Shown: positions 1 through 6,185 of the stretch, piece after piece
Layout: each line of letters begins with the position of its first letter
Position numbering within the stretch: the stretch's first letter is position 1
Origin: Pseudoxanthomonas sp.
GTDB taxonomy: Bacteria; Pseudomonadota; Gammaproteobacteria; Xanthomonadales; Xanthomonadaceae
Direction: 5' to 3'
Length of the DNA stretch: 6,185 nucleotides
Assembly: GCA_026785795.1 (NCBI GenBank)
Contig: JAJAZJ010000035.1
Location: forward strand, 1 to 6,185
The notes under the pieces: model-generated
Seen by the model: only the letters and a program-made list of their open reading frames with translations
What the model was told of the DNA's origin: nothing
Database searches by the model: none
Translations under genes and position numbers: made by a program

Positions 1-682
1 CAATCACACTCGCTCTACGCGCCCATTCACGGTAAACCTCCGGGCCTGGATGAAACGCATCGGCTGCCATCAGTCGGGCATCCTCGGTAAATCGAAGGCT
101 CAGAAACCACACTCCGTCCGCTGCGTCCAACGCACGCCGCAGGTCCTGATCGAATTCCTGGGCTTTCGAACCCAGATACCAGCGCAACGGCTGGGGTAGC
201 GCAGGGAATCCGTGAAGTGGCGGTAAGCCAGACACAATCAGATGCGCGACTCCGAAGCGAGTGCGTAGGGTCTCGCGAAGTTCAGCCTGTTGTGCGAGCC
301 AAAGTTTCGTTGTTATCCCTGCGGTGACATCATTGACGCCAAGAGAGGTGATGGCGATGTCGAAAGGACCGGCCTCCAGGCTCTGCAGATGCACCAGCGC
401 CGAAGCCGTCGTCGCGCCGGTATTTGCAACAAGGTGCCATTCAACGGTGAAATTCACCGATAGCGCTTCAACTAGGCGGCCCAGCAAGGCTTCATCCTGA
501 TGTGCCGCACCCACCCCGGCCGCCGCCGAATCGCCAAAAACCAAAAGCCGCAGCCTAGGCCCCGAGCCTGTCGAGCCTTGTCGCTCTCCCGGCGGCTCAG
601 GAAGCCGCGGGATGGAACGGCGCGCCGAGCTGCCCTGGAAATACAGGAGCGGTGCGAGCGCAAGTGTCGCCAACCGATACAC
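1..682 (-). CDS. SGNH/GDSL-family hydrolase, 3' end cut by the window
   Basis: Probable serine esterase or lipase-like enzyme of the SGNH superfamily; the substrate cannot be told from sequence. The frame is open from GTG 682 to the window edge, giving about 227 residues without a stop. Family blocks are in order: GDS at 50-52 (nucleophile Ser52, block I GDSAAAGVG), an NTG block II in ANTGATTASAL, GVND at 115-118 (block III, Asn117) and DAFHPG from Asp208 with His211 (block V, Asp/His of the triad). Residues 4-15 are hydrophobic (LATLALAPLLYF), so it may be membrane-anchored or exported; a Pro/Gly/Arg-rich stretch follows before the catalytic domain. No ATG fits. GTG 682 has a GAGGG ten bases upstream; TTG 685 is the alternative. 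It lies 38 bases after sodC on the same strand and may be cotranscribed. Base composition is clearly less GC-rich than its neighbours. Family call is firm, start moderate. Confidence 0.9.
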   Translation of the reverse strand, partial: MYRLATLALAPLLYFQGSSARRSIPRLPEPPGERQGSTGSGPRLRLLVFGDSAAAGVGAAHQDEALLGRLVEALSVNFTVEWHLVANTGATTASALVHLQSLEAGPFDIAITSLGVNDVTAGITTKLWLAQQAELRETLRTRFGVAHLIVSGLPPLHGFPALPQPLRWYLGSKAQEFDQDLRRALDAADGVWFLSLRFTEDARLMAADAFHPGPEVYREWARRASVI

Positions 683-720
683 CAAGGCAGCGCCCTCGGG
701 CAGCTCGCAGTCGGCCCGAA

Positions 721-1260
721 CTACGGCGTGGCCCTGATTACGCCGCAGGCCACGCGGGCGCCGGCATTGCCGGTGGGCTGGCTGACGTAGTCGTCCGCAA
801 CGGCATGTACCACCAGCGCCCGCCCGGCGATATCGTTTATGGCACCGCCGCCCAGGGTCACGCCGTTCAGGTGCACGTTCACGGTGGCGAGGCCACGCGC
901 ATCGCTGGTCAGGTTGTCTATGTCGCCAGCGTGGTGTGCTTTGGCGCCGGCACGACCATGCGTGCTGTCGCGCGGGTTGAAGTGGGCACCGGCACTGCTG
1001 GCATCGACCGCGCTGCAGTCGCCTTTCTCGTGAACGTGGAAGCCGTGGATGCTGTTGGGCGGCAGCCCGCCCACGGTTCCGGTCAGGTGCACGCCCGCAC
1101 CCATTGGCACCAGCGTGACCTTGCCGCTGACCAGGCTACCGGACGAAGACGCCAGGTTGGCCAAGGCCATTTTTGCGGTGCTCAGCGTGGGGGTCGGTGG
1201 CGTAGTGCTGCACGCAGTGGCGAGAAGCGTGGCAGCGGCAGCGAGCAGCAAGAGGCGCAT
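721..1260 (-). CDS. sodC: Cu/Zn superoxide dismutase, probable periplasmic lipoprotein
   Basis: Converts superoxide to oxygen and hydrogen peroxide in the cell envelope. The protein is 179 residues, normal for bacterial SodC. All metal ligands are visible: Cu ligands His75 and His77 (HVHEKGD), His93 (AHFNP, bridging) and His152 (VVHAVADD); Zn ligands His93, His101, His110 and Asp113 (HAGD). Cys82 and Cys172 (VACGVI) would form the conserved disulfide. The N-terminus MRLLLLAAAATLLATAC is a signal peptide with a lipobox-like LATAC, so Cys17 may be lipidated; Ala at -3 is a little unusual, and a plain secreted form is possible. The frame extends upstream to an ATG at 1380, but that extension is charged, overlaps ntrC and would bury the signal peptide, so 1260 is preferred; a weak GGA lies about 9 bases upstream. 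It lies 106 bases downstream of ntrC, probably under its own promoter, though none is clear. Confidence 0.96.
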   Translation of the reverse strand: MRLLLLAAAATLLATACSTTPPTPTLSTAKMALANLASSSGSLVSGKVTLVPMGAGVHLTGTVGGLPPNSIHGFHVHEKGDCSAVDASSAGAHFNPRDSTHGRAGAKAHHAGDIDNLTSDARGLATVNVHLNGVTLGGGAINDIAGRALVVHAVADDYVSQPTGNAGARVACGVIRATP

Positions 1261-1366
1261 GGCAGTTTTCCGAATGGGGTGGCTGGTAACTGTACCCTCG
1301 CTCGACGTAAGGGGCGATGAATTCCGGCGACCGCATGCACGCGCGTAGCGCCAAGATCCACGCGCC

Positions 1367-2801
<1,435 letters not shown>

Positions 2802-2812
<11 letters not shown>

Positions 2813-3890
2813 GCGGCGGCTCCTGCGAATGCGATTGCGGATGCGGCAGCAGCAGGGTGAACACGGTGTGTCCGGGACGCGAGCGGTAGCTCAGTGAACC
2901 GCGGTGCTCACGCGCCACCTGGTGGGCCAGCGCCAGGCCCAGTCCGCTGCCCTCGGCGCGGCCACTGACCAGCGGCAGGAACAGGTGTTCGGCCAGTTCC
3001 TCCGGCACGCCACTGCCGTCATCGATGATCTCCATGCGCAGGGCCATCGCGTGCAGCTGGTCATGAATGCGCACCGCGTGCTCCACCCGGGTACGCAGGG
3101 TCACGCTGGCGGCCCCGGCCTGGATCGCATTGCGCACCAGATTCCAGGCTGCCTGGGTCAGGCGGTCGGCATCGCCGTCGAATTCGGGAATGCTGGGGTC
3201 GTAGTCGCGCTGCACCCGCACCGACCAGCCGCCTTCGGTTTCAGCCAGGCGCAGCACGCGCTCCAGCACCACGTGGATATTGAGCACGGCGTGCGGGCGC
3301 TGTGGCGCTGGCGAAAGCAGCTGGTCCAGCAGGCCATTCAGGCGCTCAACCTCTGATTCAACCAGTGCAATCAGCTCGCGCTCGTCTTCGTTGCCGTCGC
3401 GGTGCTGCGCGCGGCGCGCCAGCAGCTGTGCGGCGCCCTTCAGGCCGGCCAGCGGGTTGCGTAGTTCATGGGCCAGGCCCTTGAGGGCCGCAGCCACCGC
3501 ACCGGGCAGCACCCGGGCAGGATCGACGGTAGGGAATTCATCCACCGGGTGCGCTTCCAGCAGCCAGCCGCCTGCATCCAGCCGCGACAGCCAGCCCTCG
3601 GCGAAGCAGGGGGGCTCACCGGGCAATCCCAGCGCCATGCGGTGCAGGCGCAGGACATCGCGATCCATGTCCAGCGGATCCTGCACCCGCTTGCTGTCGA
3701 ACAGCCGGGCCATGGCATCACCGTCCATCTCCAGGGCGGCCAGCGGCTGGCCGATCAAGCGCCGCGCGCTCACGCCCAGCCAGCGCGCAAAAGCAGGATT
3801 GACCCCGAGTATCTGCCCCGCGGCGTCGGTCCAGGCGACCGCCGTGCGCAGCGCGTCGGTGGCGGGTAGCGGAGGACTCGGAGGCATCAT
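2802..3890 (-). CDS. ntrB (glnL): Nitrogen sensor histidine kinase/phosphatase NtrB (NR-II)
   Basis: Cytoplasmic two-component sensor that phosphorylates NtrC when nitrogen is scarce and, in known systems, acts as its phosphatase when bound by P-II. It has 362 residues with no transmembrane segment, normal for NtrB. N-terminal PAS domain about 10-120 (AWTDAAGQILGVNPAFARWL); DHp H-box LAHELRNPLAGLKGAAQLL with phosphorylated His141; HATPase domain about 205-349 with N-box Asn250/Asn254, G1 box DDGSG at 290-294 and G2 box GSGLGL at 314-319. The start is a tandem ATG-ATG at 3890/3887; an in-frame TAA lies 10-12 bases upstream, so no longer form is possible. There is no Shine-Dalgarno sequence: the space before the start is filled by an NtrC-type palindrome. 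It follows amtB by 37 bases and overlaps ntrC by 11 bases. Confidence 0.97.
2820..2824 (-). promoter_or_regulatory. Ribosome binding site of ntrC
   Basis: An AGGAG on the minus strand sits 7 bases before the ntrC ATG, inside the last codons of ntrB. It supports the 2812 start and the 11-base ntrB/ntrC overlap, so ntrC can be translated efficiently from the ntrB message. Confidence 0.8.
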
Positions 3891-3908
3891 TGCACCAGTT
3901 TAGTGCAA
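3890..3908. promoter_or_regulatory. NtrC-type operator at the ntrB start
   Basis: The 19 bases TTGCACCAGTTTAGTGCAA form an inverted repeat with 8-base arms TTGCACCA and TTGCACTA (7 of 8 matching) around a 3-base centre. This fits the known enterobacterial NtrC site pattern of TGCAC(C/T)A and TGGTGCA half sites. It fills the DNA just upstream of ntrB, and its last base is the A of the start codon. The position suggests that NtrC limits expression of its own operon, or blocks read-through from amtB, much as NtrC represses the glnL promoter in enterics. The match is direct observation; binding and its effect are inferred. Confidence 0.72.
3897..3902 (-). promoter_or_regulatory. Possible -10 element of an internal ntrBC promoter
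   Basis: The minus-strand hexamer TAAACT lies inside the NtrC palindrome and matches the sigma-70 -10 consensus at four of six positions, including T1, A2 and T6. A start site 7 bases on would fall on the ntrB ATG itself, predicting a leaderless mRNA. No good -35 hexamer is visible at the right distance, so this is tentative. Confidence 0.25.
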
Positions 3909-3927
3909 GACTGCCCCGCGCGGCCCG

Positions 3928-5517
3928 TTAGGCCTCGTAAGCCGCTTCGCCGTGCGAGGTGATGTCCAGGCCTTCGCGCTCGGCCTCTTCGCTGACCCGC
4001 AGGCCGACGGTGTACTTGACGATCAGGAACGCGAGCAGCGCCACCGTACCCGAAAGCGCAATGGTGACCAGCACGCCCTGGGCCTGGATCCAGACCTGGC
4101 TCGCGATGCTGTACTCAGGCAGCGCGGTTTCGGTAATGTATTCCCAGATGCCCGCGCCGCCGAGCGAAGGTGCCGCGAACACGCCGGTCAGCAGTGCGCC
4201 GGTGATAGCGCCAACCCCGTGCACGCCAAACACGTCCAGGCTGTCGTCCGCGCCGAGCCGCTTCTTCAGCCCGGTCACGCCCCACAGGCACAGCGCGCCG
4301 GCGATGGCACCAATGGCCAGTGCACCGTTCAGGCCGACGAAGCCGGCCGCCGGGGTGATGGCGACCAGTCCGGCCACCGCGCCCGAAGCTGCGCCAAGCA
4401 GCGACGGCTTGCCCTTGGTCATCCATTCCGCCAGCGTCCACGCCACCACCGCCGCGGCCGTAGCCAGGAAGGTGTTGACGAAGGCGATCGCCGCCACGCC
4501 ACCGGCTTCCAGCGCCGAACCGGCGTTGAAACCGAACCAGCCAAACCACAGGATCGAGGCGCCGATCATGGTCAGGGTCAGGTTGTGCGGCTTGATCGCC
4601 TCACGCCCGTAGCCGGTGCGCTTGCCGATGACGTACGCACCCACCAGGCCCGCGACGGCGGCGTTGATGTGCACGACGGTACCGCCGGCGAAATCCAGCG
4701 CGCCCTTGGCAAACAGGAAGCCCGACTTGGACAGCGCCGTGGTGGCTGCTTCGGCGTCGGTAAAGGCATCCGGGCCGGGGAAGAACCAGACCATGTGCGC
4801 CATCGGCAGGTAGGCGAAGGTGAACCACAGCACGGTGAACAGCAGCACGCCGGCAAACTTCACGCGTTCGGCGAAGGCACCGACGATGAGTGCGCAGGTG
4901 ATGCCGGCAAACGCGCCCTGGAACACGAAGAACGCCAGTTCCGGGATGTACACGCCCTTGGTGAAGGTTGCGCCGATGGACGACGCATTCAGGCCGTTGG
5001 CGAACAGGCGATCCCAGCCACCAATGAACGCGTTACCTTCGGTGAAGGCCAGGCTGTAGCCATACAGCGCCCACAGCACGGCGACCAGCGAGAACACCAC
5101 CAGGTTCTGCACCAGGATCGAGAGCACGTTCTTGCTGCGCACCAGGCCACCGTAGAACAGGGCCAAGCCAGGCAGGGTCATGAAGATCACCAGCGCCGCG
5201 GATACCAGCACCCAGACCGTATCGGCCTTGCTGATGGTGGGCGCAGGAGCCTCTTCTGCGGGAGCGGCTTTGGCAGCTACCACGTCGGCCGGTGCTTGAA
5301 GTACTGCAGCCGCTTCGCCTGGGGCCGCGACCGCGGTATCGGTTGCAGCGGGAACGGTTTCGGCGGGCTTGCTCGGCGTGGTCACGGCTGCAGCCGTGAC
5401 TGCCGCGCTGTTCTGCGCCATGGCGCTGAATCCACTACCCAGTGCCAAGCAGCATACGGCTGCCAGGCACATCACTTGCAGTCGGGTTTTCCACCCGGAG
5501 AAAAGCCGAGTCTTCAT
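3928..5517 (-). CDS. amtB: Ammonium channel AmtB with long N-terminal extension
   Basis: Inner-membrane trimeric ammonium channel of the Amt/Rh family, gated by GlnK. It has 529 residues, about 100 more than E. coli AmtB. Residues 1-34 are a signal peptide (likely cut after AMA at 34). Residues 35-95 are an Ala/Pro-rich, low-complexity linker. The channel starts near 98 (KADTVWVLVSAALVIF) and contains about 11 hydrophobic helices. Pore residues are conserved: twin His283 and His433, spaced 150 as in E. coli His168/His318; Asp275 (DFAGG); Trp244 of the outer site; Phe199 and Phe330 of the gate; Ser334. The tail EREGLDITSHGEAAYEA is the conserved cytoplasmic GlnK-contacting end. The ATG has a GGAG 8 bases upstream, with a run of seven C between. 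It follows glnK by 20 bases, the standard pairing. Function firm; the linker's role is unknown. Confidence 0.98.
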   Translation of the reverse strand: MKTRLFSGWKTRLQVMCLAAVCCLALGSGFSAMAQNSAAVTAAAVTTPSKPAETVPAATDTAVAAPGEAAAVLQAPADVVAAKAAPAEEAPAPTISKADTVWVLVSAALVIFMTLPGLALFYGGLVRSKNVLSILVQNLVVFSLVAVLWALYGYSLAFTEGNAFIGGWDRLFANGLNASSIGATFTKGVYIPELAFFVFQGAFAGITCALIVGAFAERVKFAGVLLFTVLWFTFAYLPMAHMVWFFPGPDAFTDAEAATTALSKSGFLFAKGALDFAGGTVVHINAAVAGLVGAYVIGKRTGYGREAIKPHNLTLTMIGASILWFGWFGFNAGSALEAGGVAAIAFVNTFLATAAAVVAWTLAEWMTKGKPSLLGAASGAVAGLVAITPAAGFVGLNGALAIGAIAGALCLWGVTGLKKRLGADDSLDVFGVHGVGAITGALLTGVFAAPSLGGAGIWEYITETALPEYSIASQVWIQAQGVLVTIALSGTVALLAFLIVKYTVGLRVSEEAEREGLDITSHGEAAYEA

Positions 5518-5525
5518 AGGGGGGG

Positions 5526-5529
5526 CTCC
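5526..5529 (-). promoter_or_regulatory. Ribosome binding site of amtB, with C7 spacer
   Basis: A minus-strand GGAG precedes the amtB ATG by 8 bases. The spacer is seven consecutive C (5519-5525) plus one T. It fixes the start at 5517. Slippage in the C run would change the spacing, not the reading frame. Confidence 0.7.
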
Positions 5530-5537
5530 GAGTGGGG

Positions 5538-6080
<543 letters not shown>

Positions 6081-6131
6081 TCATTGCCTTGCGATCGCGG
6101 ACGAAAAAAACAACAGCGCCAGGATCAAGAG

Positions 6132-6179
6132 CACCCCTCTGCGACTCTCCCCTTCGCCTTTGGCGAAAGGAAGAGGGTG
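6132..6179. repeat. Imperfect inverted repeat, possible extragenic repeat or terminator
   Basis: An inner stem TTCGCC/GGCGAA (6153-6158 with 6162-6167) closes a 3-base loop. An outer pair of arms, CACCCCTCT (6132-6140) and AGAGGGTG (6172-6179), matches with one bulged C. Nested hairpins of CCCTCTCC/GGAGAGGG type are common dispersed extragenic elements in high-GC proteobacteria, and this resembles one. No T run follows directly on either strand, although a T7 on the minus strand lies about 20 bases past the outer arm. It may end a gene lying to the right; that gene is not visible. Confidence 0.4.
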
Positions 6180-6185
6180 TACATC

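Noticed and set aside
472..663. A minus-strand ATG frame of 63 codons within the hydrolase region
   Set aside because: Wrong frame. The adjacent minus-strand frame from GTG 682 encodes all SGNH blocks without a stop.
652..1320. A plus-strand open frame of 222 codons over sodC and the sodC-hydrolase gap
   Set aside because: Shadow of sodC, whose ligands are all conserved on the other strand; low-complexity Arg/Gly/Ala composition.
1341..1365. GCGCGT/ACGCGC inverted repeat just after ntrC as a terminator
   Set aside because: Only a 6-base stem with a 13-base loop and no following T run; easily chance in GC-rich DNA.

Overview
The window looks like chromosomal DNA from a high-GC gammaproteobacterium. 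The protein sequences and the gene order glnK-amtB-ntrB-ntrC suggest a Stenotrophomonas- or Xanthomonas-like member of the Lysobacteraceae (Xanthomonadaceae). That placement is inferred from remembered protein resemblance, not from a database search. All six genes are on the minus strand, so transcription runs from high to low coordinates.

Right to left: 5877-6185 has no gene that I can support. It holds the glnK leader, an outward-facing sigma-54-like motif and an imperfect hairpin repeat at the edge. Next come glnK (P-II signal protein, 5538-5876), amtB (ammonium channel, 3928-5517), ntrB/glnL (sensor kinase, 2802-3890) and ntrC/glnG (sigma-54 enhancer-binding activator, 1367-2812). The four are tightly packed, with gaps of 20 and 37 bases and then an 11-base overlap. 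A 106-base gap separates them from sodC (Cu/Zn superoxide dismutase, probable lipoprotein, 721-1260). After 38 bases comes an SGNH/GDSL hydrolase that starts at GTG 682 and runs off the left edge.

The first four genes form one nitrogen-status circuit. GlnK senses 2-oxoglutarate, ATP/ADP and uridylylation state, gates AmtB, and in related systems controls NtrB. NtrB phosphorylates or dephosphorylates NtrC, which activates sigma-54 promoters. The best regulatory signal is a near-perfect NtrC-type palindrome at 3890-3908, which ends on the A of the ntrB start codon. This suggests that NtrC regulates its own operon at this point. sodC and the hydrolase are probably a separate transcription unit with no obvious link to nitrogen.

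I see no previously undescribed system. The points worth checking are the operator at the ntrB start, the possible leaderless ntrB mRNA, the long Ala/Pro-rich linker on AmtB, and the lower-GC hydrolase gene at the left edge.
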